From positions 1-64,000 of the forward strand of contig JAFYMG010000009.1 in NCBI GenBank assembly GCA_017556705.1: DNA of 64,000 nt. The letters run 5' to 3'. This stretch comes from Paludibacteraceae bacterium. GTDB lineage: Bacteria; Bacteroidota; Bacteroidia; Bacteroidales; Paludibacteraceae. Below are positions 7,346 through 15,288 of this stretch, in pieces; position 1 is the stretch's first letter; each line of letters starts with the position of its first letter. Both the position numbers and the translations under genes were made by a program. The notes under the pieces were generated by a model. The model did not search any database and was not told the DNA's origin. It was given only the letters and a program-made list of their open reading frames with translations.

Positions 7346-8794
7346 CTATTCCTTCTTCTTTTTCCAACGTGCGGGGAGGATACGATAGGCATATCGTTCG
7401 CGCATATTGTCGGCATTAGGGCAATCGCAACGGTGAATACGGATGCCATTGTTGATACTGATAAATCCGAAGATTGCATCCCCTGGTTGTGGGTCACAAC
7501 ATTTGGCGAGGTTGTAGTCCACACTCTTGACATCGATATCCACTTCAAGTGCCAAAGCCTCCAGATTCTTAGGAACATAGACATGCTCCGAACGTTGGAA
7601 ATCAGGGTTGGGTGCATCCAGAGTCAGGAACACATCCTTAAGGCGAAGAATATCCTCCTTGCCCAAAGCTATAGACTGATATAGGTCGTTAGTTACCTTA
7701 TAGCCCAGTTTGAGCGCAAGGCGTGAGATATCGCCCTCTTCGAAATCGATTTTCCAGTTCTTGAAACGGCGTTCCAACATCTCACGTCCCTCCGCAGCAT
7801 TGCGGTACTCTACCTCTTTGAGTGCTTGGCGAATCTTGTTCTTCGCCTTGCTAGTAACAACAGCGTTGAGCCAATCGGCAGTAGGTTTTTGGTTAGGAGA
7901 AGTAAGGATCTCCACTTGATCACCATTTTGAAGTTTCTGACGTATGCTCACATTCTGGTTGCGAATGCGACCACCCACACATTTACATCCCACATCGCTA
8001 TGGATAGAAAACGCAAAATCAAGAACTGTAGAACCCGCAGCAAGGCGTTTGAGATCGCCTGTGGGTGTGAAGACATAGACACTCTGCTTGTCGGTGTTCA
8101 TCGCATTGCCATTGACACCTTTGTACGACCAGTGAGCAGCTACACCTTTCTCTGCCACCTCGTCCATACGGCGGGTACGGATTTGTACCTCTACCCATTT
8201 CTCTTCGGGTCCGAGCACAGTGGTATGCAAACTCTCGTAACCATTCTCTTTGGGTACGCTCAACCAGTCGCGAAGACGCTTTGGATTGGGGCGGTACATA
8301 TCCGTGATGAGGGAATAGACCTGCCAACAGTCAAGCTTCTCGCGATCAAGTGGCGAATCAAGGATGATACGGATAGCAAAGAGGTCGTAGATACGATCCA
8401 CATCACAACGCTGCGCTTGCATCTTGTTGTAGATGCTATGGATAGATTTGGGACGACCTTTGATGGTAAAAGTAAAGCCATGTGCCTTGAGTTTCTCCTC
8501 AAGTGGCGTGATAAATGCCGCGATATAGGCATCGCGTTGAGCTTTTTTTTCGTTCAACGCGTGTGCGATATATTTATAGGTCTTGTAGTCTGTGAATTTG
8601 AGGGCAAGATCCTCCATCTCGGTCTTGATGGCATATAGACCGAGGCGGTGCGCTAAAGGCGCATGTAAGGCAGAAGTCTCACGCGCCACGTGACGACGAC
8701 GATCCGAATCGCCCTCTTTGTCAAGGGTGCGAAGCAATTCTAACCGCTCATTGAGAATATCATAGAGCACTTTGTTGCTATCTTCTGCTGCCAT
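7346..8794 (-). CDS. Compact (p)ppGpp synthetase of the RelA/SpoT family lacking HD and ACT domains
   Basis: The 482-residue protein should transfer pyrophosphate from ATP to GDP/GTP. The synthetase domain (about residues 75-215) has GRPKSIHSIYNKM, the acidic DLFAIRII, ENGYESLHTTV and the catalytic-type EVQIRTRRM. A TGS domain follows (about 235-295, VYVFTPTGDLKRLAAGSTVLDFAF), then a helical region and a Cys-cluster domain (AKCCDPQPGD through RCDCPN). Long RSH proteins are usually about 730 residues. Here the N-terminal HD hydrolase is reduced to a relic (LRTL...APLAHRLGLY) without the HD/ED residues, and the ACT domain is missing. The start at 8794 is chosen because the longer frame begins with TTG inside the -7 box of its own promoter. 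Synthetase-only activity is inferred. Confidence 0.88.
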   Translation of the reverse strand: MAAEDSNKVLYDILNERLELLRTLDKEGDSDRRRHVARETSALHAPLAHRLGLYAIKTEMEDLALKFTDYKTYKYIAHALNEKKAQRDAYIAAFITPLEEKLKAHGFTFTIKGRPKSIHSIYNKMQAQRCDVDRIYDLFAIRIILDSPLDREKLDCWQVYSLITDMYRPNPKRLRDWLSVPKENGYESLHTTVLGPEEKWVEVQIRTRRMDEVAEKGVAAHWSYKGVNGNAMNTDKQSVYVFTPTGDLKRLAAGSTVLDFAFSIHSDVGCKCVGGRIRNQNVSIRQKLQNGDQVEILTSPNQKPTADWLNAVVTSKAKNKIRQALKEVEYRNAAEGREMLERRFKNWKIDFEEGDISRLALKLGYKVTNDLYQSIALGKEDILRLKDVFLTLDAPNPDFQRSEHVYVPKNLEALALEVDIDVKSVDYNLAKCCDPQPGDAIFGFISINNGIRIHRCDCPNADNMRERYAYRILPARWKKKKE

Positions 8795-8821
8795 AAAACC
8801 TAAAATTGCTATTTTCGGCTG

Positions 8822-8852
8822 CAAAGTTACGAAAAAATTTGCATATATGAAA
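8822..8852 (-). promoter_or_regulatory. Promoter of the rel gene
   Basis: On the minus strand, TAACTTTG (8829-8822) is a good Bacteroidales -7 box. The -33 position 19 bases upstream reads TTTC, a weak match. The box is about 30 bases from the ATG at 8794 and confirms that the gene really begins there without an HD domain. Confidence 0.6.
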
Positions 8853-8869
8853 AAGAATTTGTAATTTTG
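8839..8869 (+). promoter_or_regulatory. Promoter of the pilin-like protein gene
   Basis: TTGC at 8839-8842, 19 bases, then TAATTTTG at 8862-8869. It overlaps the divergent rel promoter by 14 bases. The leader to the ATG at 8946 is about 70 bases. Confidence 0.7.
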
Positions 8870-8945
8870 CAGCGAATTTGTGAGAAAAGGTGTAATTTTC
8901 TCATTTATCGTGGAAAGTAAGAAATAAATTTAATACACAAAGAAT

Positions 8946-9704
8946 ATGAAAGTTGTTATCCGTATTTTGCTGGTTATCGCTGTGATTTTCTTGGCATACA
9001 TTTGTGTGAACAGCGTTGTAACCCCAATTAAGTTTGAAGAAGCACGTGTACAACGTGAGGCTCAAGTTATCAACAATCTCGTTAGTTTGCGTACAGCAGA
9101 GGCTCAATTCCGCTTGGATAAAGGCTATTTTACTGCAGATCTCGACTCCTTGATTGATTATCTAAAAGTTACTCCTAAGAAGGAGGTTTACAAGGTTGGT
9201 TCTTTGACTGAGAAGCAATTGGAAGATGGTATGACAGAGAACAAAGCAGCAAAAATCTTGGAGCGTGCTCGATTGAAAGCACAACGTAAAATGAATTTCC
9301 AAGGTACTGACAGCTTAAATATGTTGTACAACTACATTTGGGAAAACGACCGCGAGGTTAAAGCAGAAGGCTTGCAAGGTTTCCGTCGTGATACCATCCT
9401 CACCGACATGATTCAATCTCTCTACAAAGGTCAATACACAGAGGAGACCATCAACGAGATTATTTATATCCCTTATACTGACAAAGTGAAATTTGAAGTT
9501 GAGACCAACAATAGTTACACTACTTCACAAGGTATCAAGGTGCCTATCTTTGAGATTCGTGCTCACTACAACACCTATCTTCACGACCTCAACAATCAAG
9601 AACGTGTAAACCTCATTGATAAAGAGGAAAAATTGGATCACTATCCTGGTTTGAAGGTTGGTTCGGTGGATGCACCTAACAACAACGCAGGTAACTGGGA
9701 GTAA
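8946..9704 (+). CDS. Membrane-anchored protein with a pilin-like N-terminal region, function unknown
   Basis: The 252-residue protein has one N-terminal transmembrane helix (about residues 4-26) followed by a long helical stretch. NLVSLRTAEAQFRLDKGYF and DLDSLIDYL (about 46-74) resemble the N-terminal part of type II pseudopilins, in which a helix leads to a G-Y-x-x-D-L-D-S-L turn. The rest is charged, with YIPYTDKVKFEV and a C-terminal beta-rich part (IFEIRAHYNTYL). There is no Cys lipobox. It is probably exposed to the periplasm. I do not recognise a named family and the pilin comparison is by eye only. It has its own promoter and precedes rsmD after a gap of hairpin words. Confidence 0.65.
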   Translation: MKVVIRILLVIAVIFLAYICVNSVVTPIKFEEARVQREAQVINNLVSLRTAEAQFRLDKGYFTADLDSLIDYLKVTPKKEVYKVGSLTEKQLEDGMTENKAAKILERARLKAQRKMNFQGTDSLNMLYNYIWENDREVKAEGLQGFRRDTILTDMIQSLYKGQYTEETINEIIYIPYTDKVKFEVETNNSYTTSQGIKVPIFEIRAHYNTYLHDLNNQERVNLIDKEEKLDHYPGLKVGSVDAPNNNAGNWE

Positions 9705-9826
9705 TTCAGGTTATAGGACGCCTCTTCGAGGCTATAGGACGGAGGCAAGCCTCCTATAGGACCGCCCTTCGGGCTAAAAGGCTAAAGGCGATTAGACGAA
9801 AGGCGAGAGGCTATAAGGCAAGAAAT
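9705..9826. repeat. Hairpin-word mosaic between the pilin-like gene and rsmD
   Basis: Successive palindromes gcctcttcgaggc, ggaggcaagcctcc and gcccttcgggc are joined by a tataggac linker that occurs three times, followed by ggctaaaggcgattagac and gagaggctataaggc words. Each hairpin has a 4-5 base stem and a ttcg or caag loop. No ORF. This is the clearest example of the linker-plus-stem-loop pattern in the window. Confidence 0.7.
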
Positions 9827-10357
9827 ATGAGAATTATTTCAGGAACATTTAGGGGGCGTCGATTGATGCCCCCTAAAAATATCACAGCACGTCCAACGAC
9901 TGATTTTGCGAAGGAGAGTCTATTTAACCTCCTCACTAATCGTATGGAGTTCGAAGGCGTGGATATGCTGGATTTATTCGCAGGTACAGGTGGCATTGGA
10001 TTGGAGTTCGTATCACGCGGTGCACGCGAGGTGACGGCTGTAGAAATGGCACATACGCAACAGAACTTTATCATATCGTGCTGCAAGCAATTGGGTGTAA
10101 AGAACTTGCATTTGATCCGCGGAGATGTATTTAAGTTCGTAAAGGCATGCCATGTGCAATATGATTTTATCTACGCTGATCCACCATACGATTTGGAGTT
10201 ATTGCCTACATTACCCGATCTAATTTTTGAGCAAGGAATTCTAAAAGACGGAGGATATTTCGTTTTAGAGCACTCAAAACACAATGATTTTTACAACCAT
10301 CCACATTTTGTAGAGCAACGTAGCTACGGCAGTGTGCATTTTAGTTTTTTTCAATAA
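9827..10357 (+). CDS. rsmD: 16S rRNA (guanine-N2)-methyltransferase RsmD
   Basis: The 176-residue Rossmann-fold methyltransferase methylates G966 (E. coli numbering) of 16S rRNA in the assembled 30S particle. The N-terminal MRIISGTFRGRRL and the block RPTTDFAKESLFN are diagnostic of RsmD. The SAM motif is LDLFAGTGGIGLEFVSRGA (about residues 48-66), and the catalytic motif IV ADPPYDL lies near residue 120. Length is typical. It stands between a hairpin-word gap and the AraC-type regulator gene, with no promoter recognised just upstream. Confidence 0.95.
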   Translation: MRIISGTFRGRRLMPPKNITARPTTDFAKESLFNLLTNRMEFEGVDMLDLFAGTGGIGLEFVSRGAREVTAVEMAHTQQNFIISCCKQLGVKNLHLIRGDVFKFVKACHVQYDFIYADPPYDLELLPTLPDLIFEQGILKDGGYFVLEHSKHNDFYNHPHFVEQRSYGSVHFSFFQ

Positions 10358-10398
10358 AGGTCACCTCTATAAACTCACTGAGAAAACGCTGAACAAGC

Positions 10399-11505
10399 AT
10401 GCATTTTAATGACTCTACTTCCATATTCAATCTCATCGTATTAGGAATACATGTCTTTGTACAATTGGCAGCAGCCATCCTAATTTATATCAAGCAGCAC
10501 GATGCTCAGAACCGCTCATGGCGCTACATCTTCTTGTTCTTCGTAGTATCCGCTGTTGCTTCTACCGTGGAGATTGCATTGGTAGCACGTCAGTCGTTTG
10601 AACCTAATTCCTACAAATTACTGAATCCACTCATCAACATCCCAGGATTTTATATCTTCGCCATATTGGTCTGCTACCTCATTGAACTCATGCGACCACA
10701 TTGGCTAACCTTCAAACGAACACTCCTGCTCTTTTTACCTAGTATAGTCTGCGCATGTGCAGTATTGGTATTTGTCATCAATGGCGAGATTACTAATCTA
10801 CATTGCCTTGGCGAACTACGCCATCATATCACAGAACCCAATATCGTTGTTCGGCTTGTATTCTTGTGTCTCTATTTACCCTATTTTGTATATCTCATTG
10901 TACTACTGATACAAACAAAATCCATTCATACTAATAACAAATACTACAATGTCATTGTAGCAACAACTACATTGTTGTGTATATCCTACGTATTGAGTAG
11001 GGGCTTGCAATTATATTTTGGATACATCACACACGAGATACTATATCTATTATTGACTGTGAGCATTGTTTATTTTGAACATTACGAGCGACTTCATTTG
11101 CCTCTCGAAAAAGTTCGGGATTACTACGCATGGAACGAACTGCCACACACTACACAAAACACAGTCAACTCCGTGGCACAAACCTTGCAACAGCTGATGG
11201 AGAACCCAGCGGTATGGCAAGATAGTGAACTCACTGGCGACAAGATAGTACAACAAGTGGGTACAAATCGTACCTATATCCAGCAAGCAGCCAAGCAACT
11301 CGGGTTTGCCAACCTATCTGATATGATTAATCGTCGCCGCATTGATTATGTCTGCCAGCAACTGCGTAAAGATCCAAACATCCCTATTCAGGTACTCATC
11401 ACGGATGCAGGATATCGATCACGCGTTACCGCTTGGAGGCACTTTACCACCATTGTGGGTTGTACACCTAGCGAATTTATAGAACGCCATCCTCAAAAAA
11501 AATGA
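10399..11505 (+). CDS. Membrane-embedded AraC-family transcriptional regulator
   Basis: The 368-residue protein combines an N-terminal polytopic domain (seven or so hydrophobic helices between about residues 8 and 225) with a C-terminal AraC-type double helix-turn-helix domain (about 265-365). The first HTH is around TNRTYIQQAAKQLGFANLSD and the second around ITDAGYRSRVTAWRHFTTIV, followed by the family ending GCTPSEFIERH. The DNA-binding part would lie in the cytoplasm and the membrane part could sense a lipid or envelope signal, which is inference. It is followed by a small outer-membrane protein with its own promoter, a possible target. Other Bacteroidota have similar membrane AraC proteins of unknown ligand. 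Confidence 0.85.
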   Translation: MHFNDSTSIFNLIVLGIHVFVQLAAAILIYIKQHDAQNRSWRYIFLFFVVSAVASTVEIALVARQSFEPNSYKLLNPLINIPGFYIFAILVCYLIELMRPHWLTFKRTLLLFLPSIVCACAVLVFVINGEITNLHCLGELRHHITEPNIVVRLVFLCLYLPYFVYLIVLLIQTKSIHTNNKYYNVIVATTTLLCISYVLSRGLQLYFGYITHEILYLLLTVSIVYFEHYERLHLPLEKVRDYYAWNELPHTTQNTVNSVAQTLQQLMENPAVWQDSELTGDKIVQQVGTNRTYIQQAAKQLGFANLSDMINRRRIDYVCQQLRKDPNIPIQVLITDAGYRSRVTAWRHFTTIVGCTPSEFIERHPQKK

Positions 11506-11554
11506 TAAAAATGTAATATTTTGCCAAATTGAAATATTATTTTGCAGTATTGTA

Positions 11555-11585
11555 TTGGATTTTTCATAAAAAACTATTACCTTTG
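11555..11585 (+). promoter_or_regulatory. Promoter of the outer-membrane protein gene
   Basis: TTGG at 11555-11558, 19 bases, then TACCTTTG at 11578-11585. The predicted leader to the ATG at 11687 is about 95 bases and A/T-rich, with no obvious riboswitch. Confidence 0.8.
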
Positions 11586-11686
11586 CAGCAGATTACGTAG
11601 GAGAAACCAAAATAGTTTGAACGACATAGCTATCAAAAACAAATCAATTTAAATAAAACAATTTAAATTATTAAAATTTAAACATT

Positions 11687-12166
11687 ATGAAAAAACTTTT
11701 TCTCGTTGCCATTTTGGCAGTTGCTGGTTTTGCAGCAGCAGTAGCGCAACCACGCGCAATTGGTTTGAACATTGGTTACGGTCTTGATGTTTCTTACCAA
11801 CACAGTATTGGTACATCTAACATGGTTGATGTTTCATTGAATATCCCATGTTTTGCAGGTATCGGTGCAACCGCTACTTATGATTGGGTTAACCCATTTG
11901 GTACAGCAATTCCATGGAACAACAAAGGTGAGTGGAACTGGAATCTTGGTGTAGGTGCTGGTGTTGGTATCTATGGTTTCAAGGCTCCTTGGGTTTATGC
12001 AGGTGTTGTAGGTCACGTAGGTGTTGAGTACAATTTCTGGTTCCCATTGCAATTGTCAGTTGATTATCGTCCAAACATTGGTATCGTAGCTGGTCAAGGT
12101 GCTGTTGGTTTCAACGGTACAGGTCTCTATAGCGGTATCACAATTGGTGCTCGCTACTTGTTCTAA
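11687..12166 (+). CDS. Small outer-membrane beta-barrel protein
   Basis: The 159-residue precursor has a classic signal peptide (MKKLFLVAILAVAGFAAAVA, cut before QPR). The mature part is rich in Gly, Tyr, Trp and alternating hydrophobic residues, with repeated strand-like units (GLNIGYGLDVSYQHSIG, NWNLGVGAGVGIYGF, GHVGVEYNFWFPLQLSVDY). It ends in a terminal aromatic ARYLF, the usual Bam-recognition ending of outer-membrane barrels. About eight strands are plausible. It has its own strong promoter and terminator, so it is a single-gene unit. The function is unknown; a small porin or stress barrel is possible. The preceding AraC-type regulator may control it. Confidence 0.8.
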   Translation: MKKLFLVAILAVAGFAAAVAQPRAIGLNIGYGLDVSYQHSIGTSNMVDVSLNIPCFAGIGATATYDWVNPFGTAIPWNNKGEWNWNLGVGAGVGIYGFKAPWVYAGVVGHVGVEYNFWFPLQLSVDYRPNIGIVAGQGAVGFNGTGLYSGITIGARYLF

Positions 12167-12189
12167 TCAGTTAGATATACAAAAAAGAA

Positions 12190-12220
12190 AGATGTTCTCG
12201 CAAGAGAGCATCTTTTTTTT
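12190..12220 (+). terminator. Intrinsic terminator of the outer-membrane protein gene
   Basis: The stem AGATGTTCTC and GAGAGCATCT with a GCAA loop is followed by eight T residues. It lies 24 bases after the stop codon. Confidence 0.9.
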
Positions 12221-12401
12221 AGGTATCATAAGCAACAACAATTGGTGTACAAGTACGATTGATATAGAGGAGATATAGAGGAGATTTCTAGGACACATCA
12301 GGTATCCATATCCATAACGAATTGTGTGGTTATTGTATGGTTATTGTGTGGTGCTAGCCAAAAGGGAGCAACGAAAAATGAGAGATAAAGACGAGAAAAA
12401 A

Positions 12402-12427
12402 CAAAGCTGCGTTTTCACGCAGCTTTG
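12402..12427 (-). terminator. Intrinsic terminator of the amylase gene
   Basis: On the minus strand the stem CAAAGCTGCG with CGCAGCTTTG is followed by a T-rich run (12401 to 12395). It lies 23 bases beyond the amylase stop codon. Confidence 0.88.
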
Positions 12428-12449
12428 TATATTGATATATGAATAATTG

Positions 12450-15182
12450 TTAGCGAATTACCTTTTTAGTAACGCATTCTCCATTCTTCTCATATTGAAT
12501 AAGATACATGCCACTAAGACCATTCATATCCACCTGCTCAACATTGCGTTGTACAGATATTGCTTGACCACTAATTGTGTAGATTGTCACATTGTATGGA
12601 GGCAATATCTCAGTTGGTCCTTCAGGGATGAATATATTTTCAATACCAGTTGGGATTGTGGGCAATTTTATTTGTTTACCTGTCAGCAGAAGCATCTCAC
12701 CTGGCTTCAAGGTCATAGTACCTGAAGTTTGTGCAGTTTGAGTAAAGTAGTTGTACCACGTACCATCAGGAATAGTTACTATTTGATCCTCTACTGCACT
12801 GAAGTTGCCTGCTAAATATACATCATCTCCCCAACGTACAACACGCAAAACTCTACTTCCCTGAATATTCGTTTGTGTTGGATTTCCCTCAAACACTTGT
12901 GGCAATAATTTCGTACGCAATTGAATCGTTTGAGCTATAATTTCATATTGTTTCATACGTATAGCTGACTCAAAATAACCGAATTCCTCTGGACGAGGTT
13001 TCTTTGCGCAACGATTATCTGTATTATACTCTTCAGGACGATCATAACTTGAATTAATAGAGAAATCATAACCTATCTCCTCAAATTGCCACAACATATG
13101 AGAACCATTGAGCAACACATTGAAGGCTACATTCACAGCCACACGATTCAGACGAGCCTCTTCATTAGTCTTCAAATCTGCATTACCATACATCTTAGCC
13201 TTGTACTGCATACGCTCCTCATCGTGACTCTCGCAGTAGCTTATATAGCCATCTTTGTTAGAAGCATTGAAATCAGCACCACTACCAAGCCATCCCATTG
13301 CTGCCTCTTGATAAGCATGCGTATTGTTTTCCCAACACATCATACCTTGACTTACCAATTTCGGACGGTCACTGCCCATATTGCTTCCCCAATGTTCAAG
13401 AATGAAGTAAGCATCTGCAGAAACTGCTTTTACACCATTATTGTAGTAATCAGCAATATGTGTCATCGCATTATTGGTTGTTCCGCAAAGACCATGACTC
13501 AAGTCCATACGATAACCATCAATCTTATATTCCTTCAACCAATATTGTAATGCGCGAGTAAACATTAATTTAGCAGGCTCAAAATCATGATTCCAATCCT
13601 CGTATACATTGTCGCTGTGAGGTGCATTAACATTGAACCAAGGGTTTTGACTAAGATCAGTACCATAAGGATACAACTTATTCATAGGATTGAGACCTGT
13701 GGCATGGTTGAATACCATATCCAAGATTACAGCAATACCACGTTTGTGGCACTCATCCACGAACTTTTTCAATTGCTCTGGTGTACCATATGCCTTATCC
13801 AATGCAAAATAGTGGTTAGGTGAGTAACCCCAGTTATAATTGCCATCAAACTCAGTAACTGGCATCAACTCAATCGCATTTACACCTAAGTTTTGGATAT
13901 AATCCAAACGTTTCATCAAACCTGCGATAGAACGTTCTGGAGTATAATCATACACCCACAACTCGTAAATAATCAAGTTATTCTTATTTGGACGCTTGAA
14001 ATTAAGTGTAGCATCCGACCATTGATACTTAGGCTTGTTGGTTTGAATTACAGTAGCATAACCATCCACTTGAGCAGGACAAGGTTTTAAATTAGGATCT
14101 ACTGACATTGGCTCATATTGATCATCCTTGCACAACACTTTCTCGGAATACAAGTCTGATAATTTCTTCACCACGCCATCTGCACGTACAACTACATATT
14201 GGAAAGCATACTCCTGCTGAGGAGTCAATCCGTTGATTTCTAACCAGAAATAGTTACCATCTTGCTTCATTTGATACTCATTCGATACAGCCCAATTATT
14301 AAAATCACCCACTACAAACACATGCTTTGCAGGAGCGGTTTTGCTAGCAGCATAGGTTGAGAGAGTTACCTTAGTATGGTCATTGTCATCATAGAAGATA
14401 CCCATATCTATTCCCGCAGGACGTTTCGCTTGAGTTGGAGCAGAAACAACACATGTCTGTGCAGTTATAGTTTTCACCTCCTGACCCTTAGTTGCTGTAA
14501 GTGTGAATACATAATCGCCCTCCGCTGGGAGCGTATATTCATAATCAAGTGTAGTGGTACTTTCTTTAGTAGTAACTACAGTGCCATTTATCGCAAGCGA
14601 CAAAGTTGCATTCTCAGTAGCCACACCATGCAATGAAATCTTGTCATTCACTTGTGAAATCTCAGGAATAGTACCTTCAAAAATTACAGCTAAACCTGCA
14701 TCTACCAAGTCCACAAAAATATCGGCATTACCTTCAGCTTTTCCCTCTTTATCTCCATTAGGTCCATCATTAAATACAAAGCACAATTGAGTTACTTCAT
14801 AAAGTACCGTATCTTTCACTATCACAGGCTTACCATCAGGCCCCGGCTGACGACTATTAGTAATCTTCATTGCGCCATAATACTCGGTAATATTCGGAGT
14901 TATCTTCAATTCCCAATTGCCATCAGCATTTTTGGTCATTTTGTGTTTCTCCTCACCACTACGCCAAGTAGGTGCATTTTGCCATTGTGTACCATTAAAA
15001 GTAGCACCTGTATGGGCATAACATTCCTTGGCATCGACCATGCCACCATTACCCTCATTAGGATTAAAAATAATAGTCACCTCTCCATCATATCCCTTCT
15101 GAATAATGGATGGAATAGTTGTCACCTGTGCCATTACCATTGTAGTAAACACAAGCGAAAGAAATAAAGTAATTTTTCTCAT
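12450..15182 (-). CDS. Secreted GH13 alpha-amylase-family glycosidase with T9SS-like C-terminal domain
   Basis: The 910-residue protein has a signal peptide (MRKITLFLSLVFTTMVMA), two N-terminal beta-rich domains, an Ig-like domain (about 170-255), a CBM48/isoamylase-N-like domain (about 275-345, FVVGDFNNWAVS), a GH13 catalytic barrel (about 390-800) and a C-terminal beta domain. GH13 motifs are DMVFNH, GYRMDLSHG (nucleophile Asp560), FILEHWGS (acid/base Glu596) and ESHDEER (stabiliser Asp654). The last 60 residues (VTIYTISGQAISV through GMYLIQYEKNGE and KKVIR) look like a type A T9SS sorting domain, so surface display or release by the type IX system is likely. It should cleave alpha-1,4-glucans. 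No SusC/SusD pair is nearby, so it is a stand-alone starch enzyme here. Confidence 0.92.
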   Translation of the reverse strand: MRKITLFLSLVFTTMVMAQVTTIPSIIQKGYDGEVTIIFNPNEGNGGMVDAKECYAHTGATFNGTQWQNAPTWRSGEEKHKMTKNADGNWELKITPNITEYYGAMKITNSRQPGPDGKPVIVKDTVLYEVTQLCFVFNDGPNGDKEGKAEGNADIFVDLVDAGLAVIFEGTIPEISQVNDKISLHGVATENATLSLAINGTVVTTKESTTTLDYEYTLPAEGDYVFTLTATKGQEVKTITAQTCVVSAPTQAKRPAGIDMGIFYDDNDHTKVTLSTYAASKTAPAKHVFVVGDFNNWAVSNEYQMKQDGNYFWLEINGLTPQQEYAFQYVVVRADGVVKKLSDLYSEKVLCKDDQYEPMSVDPNLKPCPAQVDGYATVIQTNKPKYQWSDATLNFKRPNKNNLIIYELWVYDYTPERSIAGLMKRLDYIQNLGVNAIELMPVTEFDGNYNWGYSPNHYFALDKAYGTPEQLKKFVDECHKRGIAVILDMVFNHATGLNPMNKLYPYGTDLSQNPWFNVNAPHSDNVYEDWNHDFEPAKLMFTRALQYWLKEYKIDGYRMDLSHGLCGTTNNAMTHIADYYNNGVKAVSADAYFILEHWGSNMGSDRPKLVSQGMMCWENNTHAYQEAAMGWLGSGADFNASNKDGYISYCESHDEERMQYKAKMYGNADLKTNEEARLNRVAVNVAFNVLLNGSHMLWQFEEIGYDFSINSSYDRPEEYNTDNRCAKKPRPEEFGYFESAIRMKQYEIIAQTIQLRTKLLPQVFEGNPTQTNIQGSRVLRVVRWGDDVYLAGNFSAVEDQIVTIPDGTWYNYFTQTAQTSGTMTLKPGEMLLLTGKQIKLPTIPTGIENIFIPEGPTEILPPYNVTIYTISGQAISVQRNVEQVDMNGLSGMYLIQYEKNGECVTKKVIR

Positions 15183-15222
15183 AATAAGTATATTTATTTT
15201 TGTTTTGCCAATAATAAGCGCA

Positions 15223-15253
15223 CAAAGGTAGTAAAAAATTTGCGTACTTCCAA
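15223..15253 (-). promoter_or_regulatory. Promoter of the amylase gene
   Basis: On the minus strand, TTGG (15253-15250), 19 bases, then TACCTTTG (15230-15223). It interlocks with the opposing mnmA promoter at 15240-15270, so the two -33 boxes lie within each other's spacers. Confidence 0.85.
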
Positions 15254-15270
15254 ATTTTTAATTACCTTTG
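15240..15270 (+). promoter_or_regulatory. Promoter of mnmA
   Basis: TTGC at 15240-15243, 19 bases, then TACCTTTG at 15263-15270. Transcription should begin near 15277, leaving a leader of only about 12 bases before the ATG at 15289. RNA polymerase could not occupy this and the divergent amylase promoter together. Confidence 0.85.
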
Positions 15271-15288
15271 CCGCATATTTTTGAAATT

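Noticed and set aside
7826..8638. 270-residue plus-strand frame opposite the rel gene
   Set aside because: The minus-strand product has full RelA/SpoT motifs; the opposite frame has none and no RBS or promoter.
8795..8824. TTG-started extension of the rel gene
   Set aside because: The TTG lies in the -7 box of the gene's own promoter and would not be in the transcript.
15268..15288. TTG-started extension of mnmA
   Set aside because: The TTG is part of the TACCTTTG promoter element; the family start is the ATG at 15289.
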